NCBI RefSeq assembly: GCF_024158605.1 | Contig: NZ_JAMZGM010000008.1 | Location: 1-64,000 of the forward strand | Origin: Sebaldella sp. S0638 | Lineage (GTDB): Bacteria > Fusobacteriota > Fusobacteriia > Fusobacteriales > Leptotrichiaceae | Direction of reading: 5' to 3' | DNA: 64,000 bases | Part shown: one piece after another, positions 52,610 to 61,047 of the stretch | How the letters are laid out: the number at the start of each line of letters is the position of its first letter | How positions within the stretch are numbered: position 1 is the first letter of the stretch | The notes under the pieces: generated by a model | What the model was told of the DNA's origin: nothing | The model's database searches: none | What the model saw: only the letters and a program-made list of their open reading frames with translations | Translations under genes and position numbers: made by a program

Positions 52610-53764
52610 TTATTTTTTTGTATTTTTGTATATTTTTATAAATCTTTTTGCCGGATCTTCTGAATAACAAGCTGTTATTTTATAATATTTATTTTCATAT
52701 TTCAGATTCTTTTCTATAGCAAGGGTATTTAGTATATCCAAAAGCACAGGAAGCTCAAATCTGGTCTGAAGCAGGATTCTGCCCATTCTGTTTTTAAATT
52801 TTGAAAATTTTTCCAGTCCGGTTTTTATTTCCTCATAAAGCATAAATCCTTCTGTTTCTTCTTTATTTTCCACATATATCTCATCCAGTGTCTTGAAAAA
52901 CATATCTTCCAGCGAGAGATTTCCGTGCTTTTCCCTAGAATATTTTATGACTTTATATACAAAGTCATATCCTTCCCTAAAATAAAAATCTTCTGTTTTT
53001 TCCCTTATATTATTTTTCTGCCTGAGATCAGCAGGAAACATATTAAGAAGATGCTGTATCTTTTCGTTATCCTCTTTTGAATATATGTGAAAAACAAGAG
53101 ATTTCACTTTACTTTTCGGGTTGTCGTTTTCTTTTATTTTATCCATGCTTATGAAGTATTGTGAGTAATTATTTATATCTTTTAGTGTGGGTTCTATGAT
53201 TTTTTTCTCAAGATCATACATTCTTTTATATATATCAGCAGCTTCCATTAACTCTTTGTACTTCTCCAGTTCTATTTCCACGCTGTTTTTTCTTTTTCCC
53301 GCATCCAGATTCCTTCCGAGTTCTTTATATAATACCAGACTTCTCTCCAGCTCCAGTTCTATGGAAACCAAAAAATCAAGGGCAGAAAAATAATTTTTCT
53401 GTTCTGTGCTTTCCATTATTTCTTTCGGAAATACATAGCTGAGTATATCCTGCTGTATACTGTAAGAACACAGAAGATTAAATCTTCCCCTCATAATTTC
53501 AGTATTATCCGCAGAAATAACAGTGTAAATAATTTTGTTTTCCAATATTTTTTCAAGATTTTTTTCAAATTCAAAAATTTCTATAATATTATATCTCACA
53601 TTTAAATATCTGAATATTTTCTTTATTTCAAGTGTAAATTCTATTGTGCTTTTATCTTCCTCATATGCTTTTTTTGCTTCAAGAAAGAGATATTTAAACA
53701 GCTTTTTCTGTGGTTTATTCATAGTAAGTGACATTTTTATCTTATTAGAAAAATTCCCGTTCAT
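52610..53764 (-). CDS. Rep_3-like replication initiator protein
   Basis: About 384 residues from the ATG at 53764, which follows AGGAGG; the frame continues upstream to 53935, but that lead is basic and lacks a ribosome site. The layout recalls plasmid RepB/Rep_3 initiators with two winged-helix domains. The first has LTMNKPQKKLFKYLFLEAKKA, FTLEIKKIFRYLNV and IQQDILSYVFPKEI, with LVSIELELERSLVLYKELGRNL at its end. The second has YKRMYDLEKKIIEPTLKDINNYS. Such proteins bind iterons and start replication; no iterons are visible nearby. About 170 further residues follow the Rep-like part and I cannot assign them. It may be a domesticated plasmid gene. Confidence 0.55.
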   Translation of the reverse strand: MNGNFSNKIKMSLTMNKPQKKLFKYLFLEAKKAYEEDKSTIEFTLEIKKIFRYLNVRYNIIEIFEFEKNLEKILENKIIYTVISADNTEIMRGRFNLLCSYSIQQDILSYVFPKEIMESTEQKNYFSALDFLVSIELELERSLVLYKELGRNLDAGKRKNSVEIELEKYKELMEAADIYKRMYDLEKKIIEPTLKDINNYSQYFISMDKIKENDNPKSKVKSLVFHIYSKEDNEKIQHLLNMFPADLRQKNNIREKTEDFYFREGYDFVYKVIKYSREKHGNLSLEDMFFKTLDEIYVENKEETEGFMLYEEIKTGLEKFSKFKNRMGRILLQTRFELPVLLDILNTLAIEKNLKYENKYYKITACYSEDPAKRFIKIYKNTKK

Positions 53765-53983
53765 AAGCCGCCTCCTATATAACGATTTCAAAATATTTTT
53801 TCGTCGTCTATATCTGATTATAGTTTTTTTAGGTTTATTTTTCAAGTATTTTTTATTTTCAAAGACGACTTCTGAAAAAAATTTGTCAATTTTTGATTGA
53901 CTATATATCTTTTCGCTATATACTTCTAATACCATGGCTGATCAGTAAAAATTTTTCTCAGTCTGGAACTTATATATAAAAAT

Positions 53984-53993
53984 ACTCATGAGT
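53984..53993. promoter_or_regulatory. palindrome before the mannoside PTS operon
   Basis: ACTCATGAGT is a perfect 10-bp palindrome about 30 bases before the IIA start and just downstream of a TATATAAA stretch that could be the -10 region. It could be an operator for a GntR-like or other regulator; none is encoded next to it. Confidence 0.35.
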
Positions 53994-54021
53994 TTTTATT
54001 AATAACAGAAAGGAATTTATT

Positions 54022-54477
54022 ATGTCAAATCTCTACAGTGAAAAACTTATTGCCGTAAATATGGACGCAGATTCCAAAGATTCGGCAATTGAACAGCTTA
54101 TCTGCATGCTGAAAAAAGAAGGCAGAATAAACTCTTCCGCTGAATTCAGAGACTCCATATATGAAAGGGAACTTGAGTCCAGCACAGAAGTGGGCGAGTA
54201 CACCGCTATCCCACACGGACGGTCTGAAACTGTAAAAGATAACTCTGTGTGTATTGCTGCACTGAAAAAACCGGTTATATGGAATTTTGAAACAAATGAA
54301 GAAATCGACATCATCTTTATGCTTGCTGTAAAAAAAGACTCTTCAGACACACACATAGAAATACTCTCTGAACTTGCATCAAAAATTATGGAAGAAAACT
54401 TTATTTCCAATATAAAAAAAGCTGATAATGAAAATGAAATTTATCAGATTATTACAAAAAAGGAGGATTCAAAATGA
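54022..54477 (+). CDS. PTS fructose-type IIA (mannoside operon)
   Basis: The 151-aa protein has the EIIA type-2 domain with active histidine in VGEYTAIPHGRSETVKDNS near residue 65, followed by IAALKKPVIWNF and FMLAVKKDSSDTHIEILSELASKI. It passes phosphate to the IIB whose gene overlaps its stop by 4 bases (ATGA). With the IIB and IIC genes and a GH38 enzyme in one operon, it resembles a split form of E. coli MngA, the mannosylglycerate permease, where the three domains are fused in one polypeptide. Confidence 0.93.
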   Translation: MSNLYSEKLIAVNMDADSKDSAIEQLICMLKKEGRINSSAEFRDSIYERELESSTEVGEYTAIPHGRSETVKDNSVCIAALKKPVIWNFETNEEIDIIFMLAVKKDSSDTHIEILSELASKIMEENFISNIKKADNENEIYQIITKKEDSK

Positions 54478-54779
54478 AAAAAATAGTTGCTATTACAGCA
54501 TGTCCCACAGGTATAGCTCATACATTCATGGCGGCAAAGGCTCTTGAAAATGCCGGAAAAAAATTAAATTATGATATAAAGGTGGAAACTCAGGGAGCTA
54601 CAGGAATAAAAAATAAAATTACCGTACAGGAAGCTGCTGATGCTGATGCTGTTATATTCGCCGTGGAAACTAAAGTAAGAGAAGAAGAAAGATTTAAAGA
54701 TAAAATCATACACAAAATTTCTGTGAAAGAAGCTATCAAAAATGCTGAAAAAGCTATAGAAGATGCTTTGGCACTATAA
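54474..54779 (+). CDS. PTS fructose-type IIB (mannoside operon)
   Basis: The 101-aa protein starts KKIVAITACPTGIAHTFMAAKALE, the fructose-family IIB motif with the phospho-cysteine at residue 10, then DIKVETQGATGIKNKITVQEAADADAVIFAVETKV. It carries phosphate from IIA to the sugar. Its ribosome site AAGGAGG lies within the end of the IIA gene. Confidence 0.94.
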   Translation: MKKIVAITACPTGIAHTFMAAKALENAGKKLNYDIKVETQGATGIKNKITVQEAADADAVIFAVETKVREEERFKDKIIHKISVKEAIKNAEKAIEDALAL

Positions 54780-54850
54780 TAATCCATACTCTAAAGAAAC
54801 GAAAATTAATAATTTTATCTGCTATTTTGAAATTGATTTTAGGAGGAAAC

Positions 54851-55915
54851 ATGAAAAATTTTTTTATTGATTTAAAGAGACACTTTTTGACAGGAATCTC
54901 ATATATGATTCCGATGGTTATAGCCGGGGCTGTTATTATGGGAATAGCAAGAATAGGTTCTTCATTTTACGGGGTTGTGGATATCTGGGATGCATCACAT
55001 GCCGAAAGCAGCCATGCTCTGATAAAACTTTTTCACACTATGGATGGTATCGGCGGTCTTGCGCTTGGATTAATGCTTCCGTTTATTGCAGGATTTATAG
55101 CTTTTTCCATTATAGACAGACCGGGAATAGTACCGGGATTCGTAGCGGGACTTCTGGCTAAAAATATGAATACAGGATTCCTTGGTGCTCTTGTAGCTGG
55201 TATACTCGCAGGATATGTTGTAAAATTTATTCTTGAAAAAATGCAGCTTCCTGATTTTGCAGCCGGCATCACAGCTATTTTCCTTGCACCTGTTTTAGGG
55301 ACTCTTGTTACATGTCTTCTTATGCAGTATGTTGTCGGTGTACCGCTTGCCGGTATTAATAAAGCGTTTGAACTATGGCTTACAAGTATGACGGGAACGA
55401 ACAAAATTGTTCTTGCTGCAATTATCGGCGGAATGGTCGGCTTTGATCTCGGCGGCCCTGTTAACAAAGCCGCAGTTACCACAGCTATGGCTCTCCTTAC
55501 TTCCGGAATCACTACACCTAATACTGCTGCACAGGTAGCTATAATTGTTCCTCCTATTGGACTTGGAATAGCCACTCTGCTGTCAAAGAAAAAATATGAC
55601 GAATCAATGCTTGAAGCCGGAAAATCTTCTATTTTAATGGGACTCGTGGGTATCTCAGAGGGTGCGATACCTTTCGCCATAGAATCACCGCTTAGAGTTA
55701 TTCCTATAAATGTAATAGGCTCTGCACTAGCCTCAGCTCTTGCAGTTATGTTCGGAGCTAATAATCCTGCGCCTATTTCAGGTTTTTACGGATGGTTTAC
55801 TGTGGAAAAATGGCCTTTATACGTTTTGTCTATATTTATAGGTGCATTATTTATAGCATTTGCAAATATACTGCTAAGAAAACCGGTTCAGGAATTAGTA
55901 CCCGGACAAGTTTAA
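54851..55915 (+). CDS. PTS fructose-type IIC (mannoside operon)
   Basis: The protein is 354 residues from the ATG at 54851, directly after AGGAGGAAAC. It is a fructose-family IIC permease: HFLTGISYMIPMVIAGAVIMGIAR, FIAGFIAFSIIDRPGIVPGFVAGLLA, AGITAIFLAPVLGTLVTC, IIGGMVGFDLGGPVNKAA and a late GISEGAIPFAIESPLRVIP. The GFD-GGPxNK and SEGAIPFA motifs line the sugar path. About eight to ten membrane helices are present. The likely cargo is a mannoside, given the alpha-mannosidase gene that follows. Confidence 0.93.
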   Translation: MKNFFIDLKRHFLTGISYMIPMVIAGAVIMGIARIGSSFYGVVDIWDASHAESSHALIKLFHTMDGIGGLALGLMLPFIAGFIAFSIIDRPGIVPGFVAGLLAKNMNTGFLGALVAGILAGYVVKFILEKMQLPDFAAGITAIFLAPVLGTLVTCLLMQYVVGVPLAGINKAFELWLTSMTGTNKIVLAAIIGGMVGFDLGGPVNKAAVTTAMALLTSGITTPNTAAQVAIIVPPIGLGIATLLSKKKYDESMLEAGKSSILMGLVGISEGAIPFAIESPLRVIPINVIGSALASALAVMFGANNPAPISGFYGWFTVEKWPLYVLSIFIGALFIAFANILLRKPVQELVPGQV

Positions 55916-55930
55916 AATTTATAAAAAAAT

Positions 55931-55991
55931 ATACCAATACTCAGGCAGACTTGGATGAGATTATCAGGCAATACTGTCCGGGTATTGGTAT
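55931..55991 (+). promoter_or_regulatory. leader with alternative hairpins before the mannosidase gene
   Basis: ATACCAATAC (55931-55940) can pair with GTATTGGTAT (55982-55991) over 10 bp across a 41-base loop. A nearer AATAC (55970-55974) can instead pair with GTATT (55982-55986) across 7 bases. TCAGGCA occurs twice inside (55941-55947, 55964-55970). The downstream arm ends about 10 bases before the AAGGAG ribosome site. Confidence 0.4.
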
Positions 55992-56012
55992 TATAATAAA
56001 AAGGAGAAGCAA

Positions 56013-58697
56013 ATGAAAAATTTACATTATATCCCCCATACTCACTGGGACAGAGAATGGCATAAGACCTTTGAAGCTTTCAGGGTAAGACTCGGCTACA
56101 GCATGGAAATTCTTCTGGATACTCTGGAGAATGATAAAAATTTTGACTATTTTATGTATGATGCCCAGACTTCTATTCTTGAGGATTATCTCACAATCTA
56201 CCCTGAAAACAGAGAAAAACTAAAAAAACTTATTTCTGATAAAAGATTATTTGTAGGCCCTTGGTATACACAGCCTGACTTTTATCTTATCAGCGGTGAA
56301 TCTCTTGTGAGAAATCTTTTAATCGGTTCAAATATCGCCGACGACATGGGACATTCTATGGAAACAGGCTATATCCCTGATTCTTTCGGGCAGTCTGCAC
56401 AGCTTCCCCAGATATTAAACGGTTTTGATTTGAAATCTGTTCTTGTCTGGCGTGGCATTGCCTGTGATGATATTGATGATTCTGTATTTTCATGGCAGTC
56501 TCCTGATGGTTCTGAAATACTAGGAATACACTTCCCGTTAGGATACGGGTATAACAGATACCTTCCCGCGGATAAAGAAGAAGCTGTAAAAAAAATTATG
56601 GAAACTGAAAAAAAAATAGCCGACAGATTCAAAGACGGCGAAATTATGCTGATGGGCGGCGGCGACCATACTACTATACAAAAAGGCCTTCCTGATATTA
56701 TTAATTATGCAAATGAATATTTCCAAAAAAATAATTATGATTTAAATATAAAAATATCAAATCCTGAATTGTTGACTAAGGATATAAAAAATGCACTGAA
56801 AAAGAACAACAGAAAATTACAGGTTTTACACGGTGAATTAAGAAATACCAAAGAGCAGAGAGTTCATTATGGTGATTCTTCAAGCAGAATGGACATAAAA
56901 TATCTGAATAAAACCCTTGAACATAAAATATCCTCTGTTATTGAGCCGATTTCTGCATTTGCCTGTCTTGAAGACGGTATCTATTCCAACGGACTTATTA
57001 ATAAATCATGGAAGTATCTCTTTGAAAATCAGGCTCATGACAGTATATGCACATGCTGTACCGATGAAAGCCATGATGATATAATGAACAGATTTAAATA
57101 TTCAGGACAGATAAACAGAGAGCTTGAAAATATGTTTTTCAGATATATGGAGAGAGAACTTGATCTTTCCAAGATAAAAGGAAGAGCTGTTCTTCTTGTA
57201 AATACCCTGCCTTACAAAAGGGAAAAATTTATTGAGATCACGGTTTATACTAAAGAAAAAGAATTTTCCGTATATTCGTCTTCGGGTGAAAAAATTCCTT
57301 ATGAAATTATTTCAGCTGTGAATACTGATCTTTCAGAGACCGATATAAGCCTTGCCATGGATATTGCATCAGAAAATTATATTCTGGATTCTTACAGTAA
57401 AAATACAAAATATGTATTCTGGAAAAATAAAATTATTATTCCGTCAGATTTTCTTCCTGCGGGAGGATATGAAGTTATTGATATAAGAGAAAATGAAACA
57501 GCCGATAGCAATGAAAATCTGGTATTTTCGTCAGAAAATAATATGGAAAACAAATATCTGAAAATAACTATTGAAGAAAACGGTTCACTGAATATTCTTG
57601 AGAAAGAAAGCGGAAAACAGTTCTCAGCTTTAATATACGAGGAAAAAGGAGACGACGGCGATGAATACGACTACTCTCCTCCAAAAAACGACAAAATTTT
57701 CACCACTGAAAATCTAAAAGCAGAAATCAAAAAGCTTTATGAGAATAATTTTGAAACAGCTTTTGAAATAAACCATACAATGATGATTCCAAAGGCGCTG
57801 ACTCCTAACAGAACAGGGAGAACCAGTGAGCTTACAGAACTAAAAATCAAAACTGTTGTTGCATTAAAGGCTGATTCCAAAATGGCAGCAGTAAAAACAG
57901 AGCTTTGCAATAATTCACATGATCATATTATAAAGGTTTTATGCAGTGCACCTGTTTCTACGGATTTTTCATATGCAGGAGACCACTTTTCAGTTATAAA
58001 GAGGGAAAATCATATTTCAATTCCTGATAACTGGAAAGAATTAAATTATAAATCAAAACCGCTGCCAATATATCCAATGCAGGGATTTGCCGATATTTCC
58101 GACGGAGAAACAGGAATTGCCCTATTATCCACAGGTCTTCCAGAATATGAAATTTATAATAACAATACTATTGCCCTTACTCTTTTGAGAAGTGTAGGAA
58201 AAATGGGAAAATCAGACCTTGAAATACGTCCGGGCAGAGTGAGCGGAATTGAATTTAATACCCCGGATTCACAAATGACGGGAAAATATGAGTTTGAATT
58301 TGCAATTGTTCCTCATTCAGGAAATTATTCCGACGCGCGGATTCAGAGATTGGTATCACTTTATTCTGCACCTGTGGCTGTAAAACAGTTTTTAGAGGAT
58401 ATAAAAACCGGAAGCCGTCCTTTACGAAAAGAGTATGTTGAATTAGAAGGTGACAACATTGAAATATCAGCACTGAAAAAAGCAGAAAGAGATAAAAGTA
58501 TCATTTTGAGATTATTTAATCCTTCTCAGAGCCTTTCTGTAAATAACAGACTGAAAATAAATTTTCCTCATAAATCCGTTTCTATTACGAATCTGAAAGA
58601 AACAGCTTCTTTAGGAAATCTCGAATTTTCAAATGACTGTTACATATTGCCGGATTTAAAAAATGCAGAAATCCTTACTTTAAAAATTATCATATAA
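56013..58697 (+). CDS. mngB: glycoside hydrolase family 38 alpha-mannosidase
   Basis: The 894-aa protein has all GH38 landmarks. HTHWDREWH near the start supplies zinc ligands H11 and D13. YIPDSFGQS supplies D123, the expected catalytic nucleophile and zinc ligand. ENQAHDSICTC supplies the fourth zinc-ligand histidine. A central helical region and a large beta-rich C-terminal part follow, as in the family; length is close to E. coli MngB (about 880). No signal peptide, so it acts in the cytoplasm on a phosphorylated mannoside imported by the PTS. Mannosyl-glycerate 6-phosphate is the best guess; bacterial GH38 enzymes that cut mannose-containing oligosaccharides are an alternative. Confidence 0.85.
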   Translation: MKNLHYIPHTHWDREWHKTFEAFRVRLGYSMEILLDTLENDKNFDYFMYDAQTSILEDYLTIYPENREKLKKLISDKRLFVGPWYTQPDFYLISGESLVRNLLIGSNIADDMGHSMETGYIPDSFGQSAQLPQILNGFDLKSVLVWRGIACDDIDDSVFSWQSPDGSEILGIHFPLGYGYNRYLPADKEEAVKKIMETEKKIADRFKDGEIMLMGGGDHTTIQKGLPDIINYANEYFQKNNYDLNIKISNPELLTKDIKNALKKNNRKLQVLHGELRNTKEQRVHYGDSSSRMDIKYLNKTLEHKISSVIEPISAFACLEDGIYSNGLINKSWKYLFENQAHDSICTCCTDESHDDIMNRFKYSGQINRELENMFFRYMERELDLSKIKGRAVLLVNTLPYKREKFIEITVYTKEKEFSVYSSSGEKIPYEIISAVNTDLSETDISLAMDIASENYILDSYSKNTKYVFWKNKIIIPSDFLPAGGYEVIDIRENETADSNENLVFSSENNMENKYLKITIEENGSLNILEKESGKQFSALIYEEKGDDGDEYDYSPPKNDKIFTTENLKAEIKKLYENNFETAFEINHTMMIPKALTPNRTGRTSELTELKIKTVVALKADSKMAAVKTELCNNSHDHIIKVLCSAPVSTDFSYAGDHFSVIKRENHISIPDNWKELNYKSKPLPIYPMQGFADISDGETGIALLSTGLPEYEIYNNNTIALTLLRSVGKMGKSDLEIRPGRVSGIEFNTPDSQMTGKYEFEFAIVPHSGNYSDARIQRLVSLYSAPVAVKQFLEDIKTGSRPLRKEYVELEGDNIEISALKKAERDKSIILRLFNPSQSLSVNNRLKINFPHKSVSITNLKETASLGNLEFSNDCYILPDLKNAEILTLKIII

Positions 58698-58725
58698 AAA
58701 AATCAGGGCTTATTCCCTGATTTTT
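58698..58725. terminator. terminator of the mannosidase operon
   Basis: AAAAATCAGGG and CCCTGATTTTT form a perfect 11-bp stem with a 6-base loop, directly after the stop codon. T- and A-runs on both sides make it usable from both strands. Confidence 0.85.
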
Positions 58726-58751
58726 ATTTAGAATAATAATTCCTGTTTTTC

Positions 58752-59231
58752 CTAGGCGCCTTTAAAATATTTTATCCCGTCTTTATACTTATGTCCGTTA
58801 TTTATTACACAGCCTCCGTCTCCCCATGGAATACAGTCTGTATCTTTGTTATCCTTAATAAACTTTATCTCTTTTTTCGAGTCACTGTCTTTCAGCCTCT
58901 TCCCGTAAAAATACAGATATCTCTTATCTTTGTAATATCCCTGTTCCAGCATAACAAAACTCGCAGGATCTGCTCCTTCTATCTTCACATTTTTGAAATA
59001 CACATTTTTCTTATCTTTACCGTAGTCTCTGTATTCACATGACTCTATGGAATATGAAACTGTCTGAAAAGTAACTGAATCCGCAGCTTCAAGTTCTATT
59101 TTCACATTTCGCGCTCCTTTGTAATAGACCTTATTATTTAATATTTCATAAGGCTTACCGGGATTTACCAGCATTTTACATGAAAAACTCATCAATGAAA
59201 CCAGAAAAAATAAAAATAATACCTTTTTCAT
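58752..59231 (-). CDS. DKNYY-type lipoprotein
   Basis: The 159-aa product has a lipoprotein signal with lipobox MSFSC (cysteine at residue 18), so it is lipid-anchored. The mature part holds DKNYY-like units: KPYEILNNKVYYKGARNVKIELEAADSVTFQ, YGKDKKNVYFKNVKIEGADPASF and GYYKDKRYLYFYGKRLKDSDS. Each has the aromatic-rich 'DK..V.F.' strand followed by an 'xGADxxSF' turn, the same phrase seen in the 3546-4484 product. Function unknown. It is convergent with the mannosidase gene and shares its terminator. Confidence 0.8.
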   Translation of the reverse strand: MKKVLFLFFLVSLMSFSCKMLVNPGKPYEILNNKVYYKGARNVKIELEAADSVTFQTVSYSIESCEYRDYGKDKKNVYFKNVKIEGADPASFVMLEQGYYKDKRYLYFYGKRLKDSDSKKEIKFIKDNKDTDCIPWGDGGCVINNGHKYKDGIKYFKGA

Positions 59232-59331
59232 AATTTATAACTCCTTAATTTTTTATTTATTATAACATTCACAAGTAAATAAAGAAAGAATAATTGTCAC
59301 TGCTGTGCTTTATATATAAAACTTCTAAAAA

Positions 59332-59365
59332 AATACTGTCAAAATCTGATAATTCTGACAGTATT
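59332..59365 (-). terminator. terminator of the phosphohexomutase gene
   Basis: AATACTGTCA and TGACAGTATT form a 10-bp stem with a 14-base loop, 20 bases after the stop. A T-run follows on the minus strand. Confidence 0.8.
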
Positions 59366-59385
59366 GTTATTTCAAATAATATTTT

Positions 59386-60906
59386 TTATAAAGCTGAAGT
59401 GTCTATTTCAGTGTATTTTTTCAAAAATCCAGCAAGTTTTTTCTCTATTTTCTCTACTCCGCCTGCATAACCCGCTTCTATATTTATACAAACTATCGGC
59501 TCATGCAGTGATGATCTTAGTAAGAACCATCCGCTTCCTTCCGGGCTTTTACAGTTTACTCTTATTCCCTCGTAATTTTCCTCTACCTGAGACCATTCAG
59601 GGTCTGCTTTTACGAAATCTTCAAGCTCGCTTATTACTTTGTCCGCATATTCTTTAATTGTCTGTGTATTTACATTCAGACGTATTTCTTTTGATTCAAG
59701 CGGCTCCTTATATCCTTCAAGAAGGTCTTCTATATTCTTATTCTGTTCATGAAGCTTTGCCAGAGTTATTAATATTTTAGCAGTAAGGTAAGCACCGTCA
59801 TCAAGAAAGTTATTTTCCTTGAAAGCAGCATGTCCTGATGTTTCTATGGCAAGAGGACATTCTATTCCTTTTTCGTTTAATTCTTTTGCTTTGTTAATAA
59901 CGTTTTTATATCCTCTCTGATATCTGAAATGCTTTCCGCCAAGCTTTGTAATAAATTCATTTAATTCATCAGAAGTAATAGAATCTGTTACTATTGTACT
60001 TCCCGGATTCTGTTCAAGAACTATGGCAGAAGACAGTGCTATCAGTCTGTTTCTGTTTATTTCCTCGCCTGTCTTATCTACACATGACGCTCTGTCCACA
60101 TCTGTATCAAATATTATCCCAAAGTCTGCTTTACTGTTCAGAACTGCTCTTTTCAGAAATCCCATTGCTGTTTCATCTTCCGGGTTAGGCACATGATTAG
60201 GAAAAAGTCCGTCAGGATTCAAAAAAGCACTTCCCGCAGTTTTAGCTCCGAGAACTTCAAGAACCTCCTCTGCAAAAAATCCTCCTGATCCGTTTCCTGC
60301 ATCTACCACTATATGCAGACCATCAAGGGGCTTTTCATAATTTCTTTTTGAGTTTACTTCTGTTCTGATTTTTTCTACTAAAAACTTAGAATAATCCTTT
60401 ATAATAGTAGTTTTCACTATTTTTCCTTTTTTAGTTTGTTTAACCGTAGAATTTTTCAAAATGTCTATAGAATTCTCTATAACCTGTTTAATGTCCTCTT
60501 TTTCAAATCCGCCTTCTTTAGTAAAAAACTTTATCCCGTTATAGTAAAAAGGAAGATGGCTTGCAGTAAACATAACAGCTGCATCACAATTATACTTTTC
60601 AAAAATTGTACTCATAAACATAGACGGTGTTGTTGCTATACCAAAATCATAAACTGTCATTCCCGCATCAAGTAATTCTTCAATAAAGGCACACTGTAGT
60701 TTTCCTCCGGTAATTCTCGGATCAGTCCCTGCTGAAACTGAAATCTCTTCAGGATTTTTACCCAGTTTCTTACTTATATAATTCACATATCCCTGCGCAA
60801 GTATTGCCACAGTCTCCCTATTCAGAGTCACCTGTTTATCCTCATGCTGAATAGCAATTCCTCTGATATCAGAACCGCTTTGTAATTTCCTTAAAACTTT
60901 CTCCAC
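59386..60906 (-). CDS. phosphomannomutase/phosphoglucomutase
   Basis: The 506-aa protein has the four alpha-D-phosphohexomutase landmarks: the phosphoserine loop TASHLPFYYNGIKFF, the metal loop DTDVDRASCVD, the sugar-binding loop ETSGHAAFKENNFLDDGAY, and the C-terminal phosphate loop RSSLHEPIV. An opening LQSGSDIRGIAI is also typical. It would interconvert hexose 1- and 6-phosphates of glucose or mannose. The start codon is GTG, after AGGAGG. It fits the neighbouring mannoside operon, whose products include mannose, but it has its own promoter. Confidence 0.93.
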   Translation of the reverse strand: MEKVLRKLQSGSDIRGIAIQHEDKQVTLNRETVAILAQGYVNYISKKLGKNPEEISVSAGTDPRITGGKLQCAFIEELLDAGMTVYDFGIATTPSMFMSTIFEKYNCDAAVMFTASHLPFYYNGIKFFTKEGGFEKEDIKQVIENSIDILKNSTVKQTKKGKIVKTTIIKDYSKFLVEKIRTEVNSKRNYEKPLDGLHIVVDAGNGSGGFFAEEVLEVLGAKTAGSAFLNPDGLFPNHVPNPEDETAMGFLKRAVLNSKADFGIIFDTDVDRASCVDKTGEEINRNRLIALSSAIVLEQNPGSTIVTDSITSDELNEFITKLGGKHFRYQRGYKNVINKAKELNEKGIECPLAIETSGHAAFKENNFLDDGAYLTAKILITLAKLHEQNKNIEDLLEGYKEPLESKEIRLNVNTQTIKEYADKVISELEDFVKADPEWSQVEENYEGIRVNCKSPEGSGWFLLRSSLHEPIVCINIEAGYAGGVEKIEKKLAGFLKKYTEIDTSAL

Positions 60907-60938
60907 ACCTAGACCTCCTGTGTTTTTATATTTGTTTT

Positions 60939-60968
60939 ATTATAGCATTTTTCCCGGTATTTTTTAAA
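60939..60968 (-). promoter_or_regulatory. phosphohexomutase promoter
   Basis: Minus strand TATAAT (60939-60944) is preceded at 17-18 bp by TTTAAA/TTAAAA (60962-60968). It lies about 33 bases before the GTG start. Confidence 0.5.
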
Positions 60969-61047
60969 GGCTTATTTATTTCAATTTTTTTGAAGTATTC
61001 GGACACAAGCCTTAAACGCAGTTATTATCTGTTATTTATCAATTGCG

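Noticed and set aside
53765-54021. Replication origin with iterons next to the Rep-like gene
   Set aside because: I looked for tandem 15-25-bp repeats and DnaA-like boxes and saw none; only one short palindrome is present.
55033-55680. 215-codon minus-strand frame in the PTS IIC gene
   Set aside because: Antisense shadow of an unmistakable IIC permease.
55792-56016. 74-codon frame overlapping the IIC end and leader
   Set aside because: Its first half is the IIC gene read out of frame, and the part over the leader is explained by the hairpin arms; no ribosome site.
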